47,832 nucleotides of DNA from Phycisphaerales bacterium (GTDB lineage Bacteria > Planctomycetota > Phycisphaerae > UBA1845 > Fen-1342). Position 1 is the first letter of the stretch, and every line of letters begins with the position of its first letter. The position numbers and the translations under genes were made by a program. The stretch lies in the NCBI GenBank assembly GCA_003162245.1, contig PMMM01000160.1, positions 1 to 47,832 of the forward strand, given 5' to 3'. Of the stretch, positions 17,958 to 27,125 are shown in pieces. The notes under the pieces are model-generated. The model saw only the letters and a list, made by a program, of their open reading frames with translations. It did no database searches and was not told the DNA's origin.

Positions 17958-20920
17958 ACCACACACGCCGAAGTCGCTGGAACGTCCTCGTAGGTGTCAT
18001 CGTCGGTTTGTTGACCAGTCACGGCCTAGCCGCGCCGACGGCCGCGTCCGATGCCACGACTATCGTGCGGGAAAGTGTGGCGACCGCGGCTCAGACGCTG
18101 ACTGAATCGGGCGATCCGCTGCTCCCGGCGGGAACGACGGTCGACGGCACGCGCTGGGACGGCAATGTGCTCGTCGTGGAACTGACGATTCCCGCGCGCC
18201 AGAGCCCGTGGGCGATCACGCCGACGCAAATGGAGTCGATCGGAGAGGCGTTGGGCACGCCGTGGCGGGACGTACCGGAAGCCGGAGGCGTGCGCGTGCT
18301 GGTGCGCGTGGCGCCGGAGACCTCTTATCGGCCCTTGGATGAGTTCGTGCCGCATGAGGCCGTGATGCCGGAGCCGCCTGCGCCGCAGGCGCCCGCTGGG
18401 ACGCAGGGTCTGCGGGACGGTCGGACGGCTGCGGCTGGGCCGCGTACGCCGGCGGTGGGTCAGCAGCCCATCGGAGCCTTGACCGGGGTGACCGTGTTTG
18501 CGACGGGCGGTCACGGCTGGACGGCCGGCTCGTCGGCGTGGGCACTGCAGCGGCCGCTACTGAACGCGATGATCGAGGACTACGGCAACCTGGATCAGCT
18601 CAATTACTTCGTGGAGTATCTGTATAACGCGGGAGCGACCGTGGTGCCGTTCCGCCCGGTGGGCTACCAGAACACCGAGATCGTGCTCGACCAGGACGAC
18701 CCCGAGGTGACCTACACGGGGGCGTGGACCAACAGCGCGGGGACGCCGTACTACGAGAACAACCGCACGGTAAGCGGCGTCGGCTACCGCGTTGCCACGG
18801 CGGCGGCCACCGAAAGCGCGACGGCGCGGTACACGCCGAACATCCCGAGCGCCGACTTCTATCCGGTCTACACGTGGGTGCTGAGCGGCACGAACCGGAC
18901 GACGCAAAAGTACCGCATCGTGCACAGCGGCGGCACCACCGAAGTGATCGTCGACCATCGCTTGGTCGGCAAGGGTTGGGTGTGGCTGGGGAACTATCAC
19001 TTCGCGGCCGGGACGGGCGGGTACGTGCAGATCAGCAACGAGTCGAGCGCCGGCGGCGTCGTCATCGCCGATGCCATTCGCTTTGGCAACGGGATCGGCG
19101 ACGTGGTCGGGGCCGGCCCGGGGACGGTGAGCGGCTACCCGCGCGATGAAGAGTGCCAGCGTTACTGGGCCGAGAGCGAGACGCACAATCACGCCGTCGG
19201 GATGTCCACGTCGATCTACGACTGCTGCACACTGGATTCGGACGACAACGTGGGAACGGGCGCACGCTGGGGCCGGGAGATGAACGAGACCGGCTTCAAC
19301 AACGATCGCTGGCGCCGGGTGTATCTTGAATTTCACACGAATGCCTCGAGCGGATCGTCCCGCGGCACACTGGGGTTGATCACGGGCAGCCCGACAACGA
19401 ACCAAGCGGCGCTGGCGCAAACGGTCGCCGAGGAAATCGAAAACGACATGGTGGCGCTCTCCAGCGGATTCGACTATCCATGGGCGGTGCTGGCCTCGAA
19501 CACGCTGACCGGCTCGTACGGCGCCATCAGCACGACGAACAACGGCAACGAATTCGACGCCACGATCATCGAGGTGGCGTTCCACGACAACACGCAGGAT
19601 GCCGCCCTGATGCTGGATCCGAAGGTCCGCGATGCGGTGGCGCGTTCGTCGATGCAGGGACCAATCAAGTTTCTGCACGGGCTCTCGGGCAGCACGTTGC
19701 CGCTCGCGTTCCCGCCGACGGCGCCGCAGCAGGTGCAGGCGGTCCAGGACGGCTTGGGCGGGGTGACGGTGTCATGGATCGCGCCGCTGAGCGGCGAGGC
19801 CTACGGCGATCCGGCCGCCGGCTACCGCGTGTACCGTTCGCTGGACGGTTACGGGTTCGATGGCGGTTTGGGTGTGGGCAACGTACTCACCACGACGTTG
19901 AGCGACGTGCCGGTGGATACCACGACGTACCTGCGGGTAGCCGCCTACAATGCGGGCGGCGAGTCACGGCCGTCGGAAGTGCTGGCGGTGCGGAGGCGTG
20001 CGGGTGAGCGGGCCACGTTCCTGGTCGTGAACGGGTTCGACCGGGTGGGCCGGACCCAGGACCCGTACCAGACGCTCGCCGGGGTGGGCACGCAGCGCCG
20101 GCCCCTGATTCGGCACGTGAACAGCTCCGATTACGTTATTCAGCAGGCGGAGGCCCTCGCCGCGGCCGGCGCCACCTTCGATTCGTGCGCGAACGAGGCG
20201 GTGATCGCGACGACCGTGCCGCTGGCCAACTACCGGGCCGTGACGTGGATCCTGGGCGAGGAGTCCACGCAGAATGAAACCTTCAGCAACACCGAGCAGG
20301 CGCTGGCCACGAGTTACCTGAACGGCGGCGGCAAGCTGTTCGTCAGCGGCGCCGAGATCGGCTGGGACTTGGACGCCCAAGGGAGCACTTCGGACCGCAG
20401 TTTCTACAACAACGTGCTGAAGGCCGACTATGTGGCCGACGATGCCGGCACGTATACCGTGTCGGCCGTCGGCGGGTCGATCTTCGCGGGCCTGGCGTCG
20501 TTCGCCTTCGACAACGGAACGCTGTTCTATGACACGGACTACCCCGACGTGATCAGTCCGCTCGGCGGGGCGACGTCGGCTCTGTCCTACGTCGGCGGCA
20601 CCGGGGGAACGGCGGGGGTCGTGTTCGACGGGGCCTATCGGTTGGTCAACTTCGGATTCCCGTTCGAAACCATCACGACTGCCGCCGGACGTGCTGCGGT
20701 CATGGACCGGATCGTGGGGTTCTTCTTCCACGGTCCCTTTGATGCGGACCGCGACGGTGATGTGGACCTGAACGACCTGCCGAGCTTCGGCGACTGTCTG
20801 CACGGACCGGGCGTGGTCTACTCCCCAGGCGATCCGTGCCTGGTGCATGACGCCGATGCGGATCTGGATGTAGATCTGGCCGACGTCGCCGGCTTCCAGG
20901 CGGCGTTCACCGGCAATTAA
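17954..20920 (+). CDS. Secreted N-acetylmuramoyl-L-alanine amidase with golvesin, FN3 and dockerin parts
   Basis: The 988-residue protein starts at an ATG after AGGAAAG and has a signal peptide ending near residue 33. An amidase_3-like fold is split around an insert: ligands H187 (ATGGHGW), H461 (LEFHTNA) and E540 (TIIEVAFHDN) are present. A golvesin/xanthan-lyase-type beta-sandwich (about 240-380; YRIVHSGGTTEVIVDHR, VIADAIRFG) sits between them. An FN3 domain (590-680), a Rossmann-like glutamine-amidotransferase-fold segment (690-905; YLNGGGKLFVSGAEIGWDL) and a C-terminal dockerin pair (DADRDGDVDLNDLPSFGDCL, DADADLDVDLADVAGFQAAF) follow. It probably cleaves peptidoglycan-like amide bonds outside the cell; the real substrate is unknown. 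Confidence 0.85.
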   Translation: MNHTRRSRWNVLVGVIVGLLTSHGLAAPTAASDATTIVRESVATAAQTLTESGDPLLPAGTTVDGTRWDGNVLVVELTIPARQSPWAITPTQMESIGEALGTPWRDVPEAGGVRVLVRVAPETSYRPLDEFVPHEAVMPEPPAPQAPAGTQGLRDGRTAAAGPRTPAVGQQPIGALTGVTVFATGGHGWTAGSSAWALQRPLLNAMIEDYGNLDQLNYFVEYLYNAGATVVPFRPVGYQNTEIVLDQDDPEVTYTGAWTNSAGTPYYENNRTVSGVGYRVATAAATESATARYTPNIPSADFYPVYTWVLSGTNRTTQKYRIVHSGGTTEVIVDHRLVGKGWVWLGNYHFAAGTGGYVQISNESSAGGVVIADAIRFGNGIGDVVGAGPGTVSGYPRDEECQRYWAESETHNHAVGMSTSIYDCCTLDSDDNVGTGARWGREMNETGFNNDRWRRVYLEFHTNASSGSSRGTLGLITGSPTTNQAALAQTVAEEIENDMVALSSGFDYPWAVLASNTLTGSYGAISTTNNGNEFDATIIEVAFHDNTQDAALMLDPKVRDAVARSSMQGPIKFLHGLSGSTLPLAFPPTAPQQVQAVQDGLGGVTVSWIAPLSGEAYGDPAAGYRVYRSLDGYGFDGGLGVGNVLTTTLSDVPVDTTTYLRVAAYNAGGESRPSEVLAVRRRAGERATFLVVNGFDRVGRTQDPYQTLAGVGTQRRPLIRHVNSSDYVIQQAEALAAAGATFDSCANEAVIATTVPLANYRAVTWILGEESTQNETFSNTEQALATSYLNGGGKLFVSGAEIGWDLDAQGSTSDRSFYNNVLKADYVADDAGTYTVSAVGGSIFAGLASFAFDNGTLFYDTDYPDVISPLGGATSALSYVGGTGGTAGVVFDGAYRLVNFGFPFETITTAAGRAAVMDRIVGFFFHGPFDADRDGDVDLNDLPSFGDCLHGPGVVYSPGDPCLVHDADADLDVDLADVAGFQAAFTGN

Positions 20921-21239
20921 GCTCGCACCTCACACGCGTAAGCGCCGGGTGGAGCGCACGCAGCGCTGAGCGTGCCATTGATGGATGCACGGCCCCGTTA
21001 CCGACCGCGCACCGACTCGGCCGGTCCCAGCAGTGCTGTCTCAATATGTCGGAACGCTGGCCAGTTGCTTCGGGGAAGGTAGAAGAAGGGGTCTGTGGCA
21101 GGGACGTGGCTGCGCTGACCGACACGAGAACCGTCGCTGCCGCGGAAAATGCAGCATGTCAGCGCGACTCGGCGGGGCCACGCGCGTCATCCGATCGCAA
21201 AACGCTGGGGGCGGATACCCGCGCCAACGCTGGCCCACG
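20921..21239. other. Gap, degenerate sequence before an IS remnant
   Basis: No gene is recognised. This may be the decayed 5' part of the IS256-type transposase whose fragment follows. Confidence 0.4.
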
Positions 21240-21419
21240 GCCCTGGGACTGCTAGCGAACGTGCAAGTGCCGCGCTGCCGAGACCAGGCCTTCACTCGAC
21301 AGCTGCTGGCTCGTCTGGATCATCATCGCGACGACCTGGGCCAGTCGGCGGCAAACATGTTGCTGGTCGGGGTGAGCGCCCACCGCGTGGGCGAACTGCT
21401 CGGGCGGATCATCCGGTAG
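21240..21419 (+). pseudogene. IS256-family transposase remnant
   Basis: The 59 codons LLANVQVPRCRDQAF...LLVGVSAHRVGELLGRI match the N-terminal part of Mutator/IS256-type transposases, where a VPRxRDxxF motif is followed by a helix ending in GVSTRRVGE. The DDE catalytic part is missing, and a TAG ends the frame. Confidence 0.5.
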
Positions 21420-21670
21420 ATGCAGAATGGGGCGACGAGAGCGCGGCGCGGGGGGTACCCAGAATCAGCGGACAACGGACCACAGCAGCGACGGCCGGCC
21501 ATCTCCGACCCGTATTCCGCATGAAACCCCGCCGTCAACCCCGCGAGCCGTTTTCCGCCCACACTGGTGGGGCGCCATGCCAAGCGGTATTAGCCAGCGA
21601 TGAGATTGCCCAGGCACTTGTGCCCGGCGATGTAGTTCTCCCAGGGGTCTCATCTTCGTAGAATCAGCTT

Positions 21671-22543
21671 ATGCGCTACGTCGAACCTGTCTTTCGCCCG
21701 CCGAGCGAAGCCGGCTCGTTTCTGCTTCAGGCCACCGTCGGCTGCTCGTGGAATCACTGCACGTACTGCGCCATGTACCGCGACAAGCAGTACCGGGTGC
21801 GCCCGCTGTCCGAGACGCTGGAGGATATCGCGATGGCCGGCAGCGCTTTCGGCGATCAGGTTCGCAAGGTCTTTGTCCTGGATGGCGACGCGCTGGCGAT
21901 GGATCTCGACCTGTGGGAGCCGATCCTTCAGACGCTCAGCACCACGTTTCCGAAACTGCGCCGCGTGAGTTGCTACGCGACGGCCCTGAATCTCCTGGCG
22001 ACGTCCCAGCAGGATCTGGAGCGCTTGCGTGTCCTGGGGCTGAAGCTGCTGTACATCGGCCCGGAGTCTGGGGACGACGTCACGCTGAAACGCATCGCCA
22101 AAGGCGCCACGTCGGCCGATCACGTCGAGGCCGCGGCCAAGGCCCGGGCCGCCGGGCTGAGACAATCAGTGATCGTCCTGCTCGGCGCGGGTGGCGCCGC
22201 GCGCAGCGTTGAGCACGCGACCGCCTCCGCCCGCCTGGCGACCGCCATGGACCCCGAGTACCTGTCCGCCTTGACGTTGATGCTCATCCCCGCCACGCCC
22301 ATTTACGGGCTCGCGGAGCGTGGCGACTTCAGGCTGCCGAGTGTCGACGCTCTTCTGCGCGAGCTGCGCATCATCGTTGCGGAAGCAAGCCCGAGCGATG
22401 CCATCTTCCGATCCAATCATGCCTCCAACTACCTCCCGATCGGAGGTCGACTTCCGCGCGATCGCGAGGCCATCCTCCAGGAGATCGATGCGGCACTCTC
22501 CGGCGAGGCGCCCTGCCGAGCAGAATGGTCCCGCGGGATCTAG
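21671..22543 (+). CDS. Radical SAM protein
   Basis: The 290-residue protein has the cluster motif CSWNHCTYC (CxxxCxxC-type, near residues 25-33) that holds the 4Fe-4S cluster used to cleave S-adenosylmethionine. The partial TIM barrel is complete (VFVLDGDALAM, LLYIGPESGDD, VIVLLGAGG, SALTLMLIPATPIYG), and it ends in FRSNHASNYLPIGG...WSRGI, the characteristic tail of this uncharacterised full-length family. No additional binding domain is present. The start codon is 6 nt after a TAGAAT hexamer, so the mRNA may be leaderless. The reaction is unknown. Confidence 0.88.
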   Translation: MRYVEPVFRPPSEAGSFLLQATVGCSWNHCTYCAMYRDKQYRVRPLSETLEDIAMAGSAFGDQVRKVFVLDGDALAMDLDLWEPILQTLSTTFPKLRRVSCYATALNLLATSQQDLERLRVLGLKLLYIGPESGDDVTLKRIAKGATSADHVEAAAKARAAGLRQSVIVLLGAGGAARSVEHATASARLATAMDPEYLSALTLMLIPATPIYGLAERGDFRLPSVDALLRELRIIVAEASPSDAIFRSNHASNYLPIGGRLPRDREAILQEIDAALSGEAPCRAEWSRGI

Positions 22544-22610
22544 CCCGCATATTTCACCACGGCTGGCGGATTCGCGGGACCGTTGACAGATTGGGCCGCG
22601 GCCCGAGAGG

Positions 22611-22823
22611 TCAGGCTTGCGGTCGGCCACCGGCCAGCGCGTCGATCAGACCGCAGCGCCGATCCACCTCGCGCAGCAGCAGGCCGCCGGCATCGGAGGT
22701 GAGTGTGCCCCCGGCGAAATCAGCCTGAACTTGCTGGCGTCCGAGGCTGGAAAACAGGAGCCCCTGACGGTTACACTCTGTCACGAATGGCCTCCTTGCC
22801 TTGCACCAGGCCACCTTCGACAA
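22611..22823 (-). pseudogene. IS1380-family transposase N-terminal remnant
   Basis: The text FSSLGRQQVQADFAGGTLTS followed by DAGGLLLREVDRRCGL is a hallmark of the start of IS1380 transposases. The frame stops after about 70 codons (GGRPQA, TGA) and no catalytic domain follows. No terminal repeats were found. Confidence 0.7.
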
Positions 22824-22904
22824 GTGCCCAGTTTACAAGGCCCGGAGGCCATCGCTACGCGCGGTCAGGCTCAAACTGGTGAAATATCCGGGTTAGAGAG
22901 TAGC

Positions 22905-23459
22905 TCAGACTCGTTCTGATGTGCGGCGGCGCGCCGTGCTCTTGTGCGTCTTGTCGGCGGAGCGCCGCGGGGAATACGCTGCCTCGAGCGCGTCCAGCTC
23001 GGCGGCGAGCCGCCGACGCTGCGGGCCGCGCAGGGAGCTGCGGTGGAAGCGCGACCATACGGCCCGATACGTGGCGATCTCCGCCTTTGTCGGCAACCAG
23101 TCGGGCCGCGGCCGGTAGCGGTCGATCAATCGCACGATGGTCTTGAAGCAGGGTTCGCAGACAATCTCCTCGCGCTCGAACGGCGCGACGTAGTACGTCC
23201 ACACCACGTCCGGCACGCCGAACCAGGGTGGATCGATCGCGCCGCAGCGAGCGCAGACGCTCGGGAAGTGCAGGAACGGGACGCGCAGGAGTCCGGCCGC
23301 GCGCCGGCAGCGGTGGCCGACCGCCTGGGCGCCGCAGCCAGGACAGACCTCAACGGGGCAGCCAGCGCGGTGCTCCTGGCCCTCGGGCACGCCACAGTTG
23401 TGGCAGCGCACGAGCCGCATCCTTCTCGTTCTGCGTTTTGGTTTCGATCTCATCGTCAA
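22905..23459 (-). CDS. Zinc-ribbon protein of unknown function
   Basis: The 184-residue product has paired cysteine motifs (CHNCG, CPGCG, CARCG, CEPCF) typical of zinc ribbons, with the recurring bacterial text FPSVCARCG, W..YYVAPFEREEIVCEPCF. The C-terminal third is basic and helical. The TTG at 23459 overlaps the stop of the RsmH-like gene as TTGA, suggesting coupled translation; an ATG two codons on is an alternative start. It may be a nucleic-acid-associated or regulatory protein; nothing more can be read. Confidence 0.65.
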   Translation of the reverse strand: MTMRSKPKRRTRRMRLVRCHNCGVPEGQEHRAGCPVEVCPGCGAQAVGHRCRRAAGLLRVPFLHFPSVCARCGAIDPPWFGVPDVVWTYYVAPFEREEIVCEPCFKTIVRLIDRYRPRPDWLPTKAEIATYRAVWSRFHRSSLRGPQRRRLAAELDALEAAYSPRRSADKTHKSTARRRTSERV

Positions 23460-24391
23460 TCTCTCAGCCCCCTCTCGGCACCCGGCTCTTGGAACCGGGC
23501 GCGTCTTCGGTCTTGGACCGCGCGCACCGTCGGGCTTTGGCCTTCAACGCCCAGCGGAGCTTGGCCGGTCGGACGCGCGCGAAACGCGCGACGAGACGGC
23601 CCTTTCGCCGCCAGGACCAGGTCCACAAGTCGCCGCGTCCGCGTGATGGGTTTGATCGCACGCTCTCGAACGATGCAGCGCGCGATGCCCTCGTGATCCG
23701 GTTTGTCCGCGAGCTCCCACAAAGCGGCGGAAAGCTCCTCGACTGAAAGCAAAGCGAGCAGTTTCGCGGCGCCGCGGGCCCGGCGCGCACCCATGCGCAT
23801 ATCGAGCGGCCCATCGTACTTGTGGCTGAAGCCGCGATTCGGATCGTCGACCTGCATGCTCGACACCCCTAGATCGGAGAAGATGATGTCGCAGCCGTCG
23901 AATCCTCTACCGCCAAGGACCTGCCCAAGTCCGGCAAAATGGCTGCGCTGGAGGTTGACCTGCCGGTGGTCGGAGCCTGGCGGTGTATCGCTCGGGCCGT
24001 TGTCCGGTGTTGCTGGCACGCCCAGACGTTGGGCGGTCTGCTCAAGCTGGACGGGATCTACGTCCAGTCCGATCGGCCGGCCAGACGGGCCGATCCGTTT
24101 GATGAACTCCACGGCGTGCCCGCCGAAGCCGATCGTACAGTCCGCCACGACATCCCCGGGTTGCGGGCGCAGGGCGGCCAGGACTTCCGCAACCAGCACG
24201 GGAACGTGCGTCCCCACGGGGGTGCGTCCTTGGCCGCGCACGTGATCGTGAATCTTAGGATAAGCGGCCGCGTCGAGCTCTTTGTAGCGCTGGCCAGGCA
24301 GCTTGGGGTGCGTGCCCGAATATCTCGGCCGGCGCCAGTGTGGTCCCGGATGTCCGGCGGGCGGCGTCTCGTCTGGCGTGTCGCGTGTCAT
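23456..24391 (-). CDS. rsmH: RsmH-like 16S rRNA (cytosine1402-N4)-methyltransferase with degenerate C-terminus
   Basis: Residues 65-265 match RsmH (MraW): THVPVLVAEVL, ADCTIGFGGHAVEFIKR (SAM-binding), LGVSSMQVDDPNRGFS, GPLDMRM and TRTRRLVDLVLAAKG. The 65-residue N-terminal extension (PGQRYKELDAAAYPK) is seen in planctomycete RsmH. After KGPSRRAFRA the sequence departs from the family: the expected HPATRTFQALRIxVNxEL block and the GGR...SFHSxEDRxVK block are absent, replaced by low-complexity basic text. No ftsL, ftsI or mraZ is adjacent. It is probably an inactive or repurposed copy, and a full rsmH should exist elsewhere. Confidence 0.75.
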   Translation of the reverse strand: MTRDTPDETPPAGHPGPHWRRPRYSGTHPKLPGQRYKELDAAAYPKIHDHVRGQGRTPVGTHVPVLVAEVLAALRPQPGDVVADCTIGFGGHAVEFIKRIGPSGRPIGLDVDPVQLEQTAQRLGVPATPDNGPSDTPPGSDHRQVNLQRSHFAGLGQVLGGRGFDGCDIIFSDLGVSSMQVDDPNRGFSHKYDGPLDMRMGARRARGAAKLLALLSVEELSAALWELADKPDHEGIARCIVRERAIKPITRTRRLVDLVLAAKGPSRRAFRARPTGQAPLGVEGQSPTVRAVQDRRRARFQEPGAERGLRD

Positions 24392-24517
24392 CGTCCGCTC
24401 ATTCTATCTTACGCCGAGCGACGTGAGCCACGCTTGAGGCGGGACGGCTAGTCCCCCGATGGCCTGCCCGGATGCAGAGCGCGTGCCGTTGCGGCCGGAG
24501 GTCGATATGATCCCGGC

Positions 24518-25765
24518 GTGCCGGGAAATGCCATTCCAGAGCAGATCGACCTCGCGATCGTCGGAGGCGGGGCCGCTGGCTTGGCGACCGCCGTTTTCGC
24601 CGCCCGGAGCCAGCGCGACCGGACGATCGTCATCCTCGACGGTGCGACGAGACTGGGGGCCAAGCTGCTCATGGCGGGCGGGGGACGCTGCAACGTAACG
24701 AATCGCGTTGTTACGGCGGCCGATTACTGCGGCGGAAGTCCGCGCGTCATCAAGCAGGTCCTGGCCGCTTTTCCGGTCGAGCGGACGGTTTCTTTCTTCC
24801 ATGAACTCGGCGTTGGGCTGCATGAGGAGGAAAACGGAAAGCTGTATCCGGACACGAACCAGGCCCGGACGGTGTTGGACGCACTCGTGAACGAGGCCCG
24901 CCGCTTGGACGTCCGCATCCTCACAGGACACCGCGTGACCGCCGTTGAGGCGTGCGAGCTGGGCTTTCGCATCCGAACGGGCGAGAAGGCGCTCTGCGCT
25001 CGCCGGGTCGTGCTCGCCACTGGAGGTCTATCGCTGCCCAAGACTGGCAGTGACGGCGGCGGATACGGTCTGGCCCAGAGTCTCGGCCATAGCCTCGTGC
25101 CGACGACGCCGGCGTTGGTGCCGCTCGTTCTGGCGGGTGATTTCCACGTGCCCCTGTCAGGCGTATCGCAAGATGTGGAACTCACTCTGCGGGCGGCCGG
25201 CGCCAAGGCGATCCGCATTCGCGGTGCGTTGTTGTGGACGCACTTCGGCGTCAGCGGGCCAGCCGTGCTCGACGCCTCGCGTCACTGGCACCGCTCGCAG
25301 CTCGCAGGGGACGACGTAAGCGTTACCGTGAACTTCCTTCCGGGGGAGGACTTCGCCGCGGCCGAGCAGAGACTGCTGGCTCTGGCCTCGTCGCAGCCGA
25401 AAGCCCTCTTGCGTAACGCGCTTTCCCGTCTGCTCCCCGCGCGTGTGGCGGCGGCCGTTCTGCGCAAGCTGGAGATCGAGGCGGAGCTCCCGATGGTCCA
25501 CCTCACAAGAGACCTGCGCCGCAAGCTGGGGCACGCACTCCTGGCGTGGCCGCTGCCTGTCGTGGGCGGCAGGGGATATGCCCAGGCCGAGGTGACCGCC
25601 GGCGGCGTGCCGCTGAGCGAGATTGACCCGCGCAGCATGGCCTCGCGCAAGTGCCCTGGCCTGTACCTCGTCGGCGAGATCCTCGACGTCGACGGGCGGA
25701 TCGGAGGGTTCAACTTCCAATGGGCGTGGTCGAGCGCGTGGGTGGCCGCCGCAGGTTGCCGGTGA
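24518..25765 (+). CDS. HI0933/YhiN-family FAD-dependent oxidoreductase
   Basis: The 415-residue flavoprotein has the dinucleotide-binding start VGGGAAGLATAVFAA, the family signature GAKLLMAGGGRCNVTN, the inner motif VVLATGGLSLPKTGSDGGGY and the closing FAD site GLYLVGEILDVDGRIGGFNF. Length and layout fit the complete family (BaiN/YhiN type), whose members reduce or oxidise small organic substrates; the physiological substrate is usually unknown. The GTG start lies 6 nt after TATGAT, so the transcript may be leaderless. It is divergent from the rsmH-like gene. Confidence 0.9.
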   Translation: MPGNAIPEQIDLAIVGGGAAGLATAVFAARSQRDRTIVILDGATRLGAKLLMAGGGRCNVTNRVVTAADYCGGSPRVIKQVLAAFPVERTVSFFHELGVGLHEEENGKLYPDTNQARTVLDALVNEARRLDVRILTGHRVTAVEACELGFRIRTGEKALCARRVVLATGGLSLPKTGSDGGGYGLAQSLGHSLVPTTPALVPLVLAGDFHVPLSGVSQDVELTLRAAGAKAIRIRGALLWTHFGVSGPAVLDASRHWHRSQLAGDDVSVTVNFLPGEDFAAAEQRLLALASSQPKALLRNALSRLLPARVAAAVLRKLEIEAELPMVHLTRDLRRKLGHALLAWPLPVVGGRGYAQAEVTAGGVPLSEIDPRSMASRKCPGLYLVGEILDVDGRIGGFNFQWAWSSAWVAAAGCR

Positions 25766-25852
25766 AGGGACTTTCCGATCATATCCCTATCGAGAGTTCC
25801 GACGTCCTTTCTGCTGCAATACTGACGTTGTCCCTGCCGAAAACGTCATCCG

Positions 25853-26137
25853 GCCCGCGCGGAGCGGCTGTTCATCCAGGAAGTCTTGCACAAGGCGTTC
25901 GTGGCGGTGGACGAGGAGGGAACGGAGGCGGCGGCCACGACGGCGGTCATCATCGGCACGACCGCCGCCCCGGTGGCGTCGCTGGCAGTGACGATCGATC
26001 GCCCATTTGTCTTCGTGATCCGCGATTCGGCGACGGGGACGATCTCGTTCGCGGGGCGCGTGCTGAATCCCGGCTCGTGCGTCCGTAAATCGTGCAATCA
26101 GACCGCGCGACCTGTTTTTTGCAGGATCGGGGTGTGA
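25853..26137 (+). pseudogene. Serpin C-terminal remnant including reactive-centre loop
   Basis: The frame reads ERLFIQEVLHKAFVAVDEEG, then TEAAATTAVIIGTTAAPVAS and PFVFVIRDSATGTISFAGRV, which is the last 70 residues of a serpin: strand s5A, the hinge EGTEAAA, the reactive-centre loop and the closing strands ending in LNP. The first 300 or so residues are missing and the normal stop is lost, so it runs on to 26137. Serpins trap serine proteases; this copy cannot fold. Confidence 0.8.
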
Positions 26138-26200
26138 CGAATTCCACCGGGCAACTTTGGGGCGCCAGTCGGCGTCCCACTCGCGAGACTCGTGTAGGAC

Positions 26201-26401
26201 CTACGGCTCGACGACTGGCTTGATGCGGATCACGGCGCCCAGCTTGGCCAAGTCTTCGAGCTTGCGCACGTCAAGTGTGCCGATCGACAGCTTGACCGCC
26301 TTGCTCTCGCCGGTCTGGACAAAGCCCAGCTCCTTCAGGGCCGCGAGTGTCTTCTCCGACGCGTCGGCCAGGAAGATCATCACGTCCAGTCGATAGCCCG
26401 C
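26201..26401 (-). pseudogene. C-terminal tail of a VWA/calcium-activated-type protein
   Basis: About 65 codons (YRLDVMIFLADASEKTLAAL, KELGFVQTGESKAVKLSIG, LEDLAKLGAVIRIKP) resemble the C-terminal module of planctomycete VIT/VWA-type secreted proteins. No upstream part of the gene is present; upstream sequence on this strand belongs to the tRNA-repeat region. The family call rests on memory of the pattern and is tentative. Confidence 0.4.
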
Positions 26402-26545
26402 TGTTTTTTTGCCAGATTCTTGCCAAAACCAGTCTGGAAACACACCGGAACTCAGTCCTGCGTCCAGTCCGGAGTCAGTGCATAAGCTGCGGAATAAAAT
26501 ACACTTAACTCTTGCTGCACAAGTAGTTAAGAACGCCCCGTTCTG

Positions 26546-26589
26546 GCTTCGCAAGCTGGACGTCGTGGGTTCGAATCCCATCGCCCGCT
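26546..26589 (+). repeat. Right copy of tRNA-Gly 3' half, candidate attR
   Basis: This is a 44-bp direct repeat of 8768-8811 with one mismatch, containing the anticodon loop (here TTCGCAA), variable region, T-arm and acceptor 3' strand but no 5' half. It cannot be a working tRNA. It marks the right border of a possible integrated element or of one that has since decayed. Confidence 0.7.
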
Positions 26590-26688
26590 ACAATCTCGTC
26601 TAAATCAACCGCTTATGGCAGATCCATCGTTTCTGAGTTGGGCTCGGTTCTGAGGAAAACGGAGCCCGTTGCGTCTCGTTAAGTCCCG

Positions 26689-27090
26689 TTGACCGCGACC
26701 AGACAGCAGCGCACCCGATCGCTGCCGTCCGAACGGGGACGCGACCTGCTCAAACAGGTCCGGACGGAACCGATCGGAACTGTGCGGCACGTCCTGGAGA
26801 AGATGGCCCACGAGATCACGGGCTGCAAACCGATGAGCCTGCATCACGACATCAGCACCGCCGTTGGAGAAGACGTCGTCATCTTCGCGTCCGCCGAGTC
26901 GCCGGTGTTGCGCAGGATCAGGAAACGCCAGGCCGCGCGGCGCGAATCCGACTTCTTGGCCGGAACGGGTTTTCCGCCCCGGATTCCCGCCGGCGGCGCC
27001 GGTGGAAGTGTGACCACAGGCCGCAGGCGCGGGATTTGCGCGGGCCGCGCCGCCGCGAGCAGACTATTCCTGCGATTCTGCGCAGAATAG
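26689..27090 (+). pseudogene. DUF2294/MpsC-like protein, N-terminally truncated
   Basis: The text GRDLLKQVRTEPIGTVRHVL and then EITGCKPMSLHHDISTAVGE, DVVIFA matches the C-terminal half of the DUF2294 (MpsC) family. The N-terminal half (the VRxxIxDDMVxVRLxG region) is missing: the frame is blocked by a stop upstream and begins less than 100 bp after the tRNA fragment. The C-terminus also trails into low-complexity text. It is probably the host gene broken by the event that left the repeat, or an imported fragment. Confidence 0.55.
27075..27088. promoter_or_regulatory. 14-bp perfect palindrome upstream of RRM gene
   Basis: ATTCTGCGCAGAAT reads the same on both strands and is nested in a longer imperfect inverted repeat (ACTATTC...GAATAGT, 27063-27091). 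It lies about 40 bp upstream of the -10 box of the first RRM gene and could be an operator or the end of the preceding transcript. Confidence 0.4.
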
Positions 27091-27125
27091 TCGCCAGCGG
27101 GGTATCTTCAGGCCGCGCGCTATGC

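Noticed and set aside
26402-26545. C-terminal tail of another integrase (text FQTGFGKNLAKKQ on the minus strand)
   Set aside because: It resembles the tail of the integrase at 8827 (GLAEKLAKNGQ), but the match is about ten residues and the frame has a stop; too weak to annotate.
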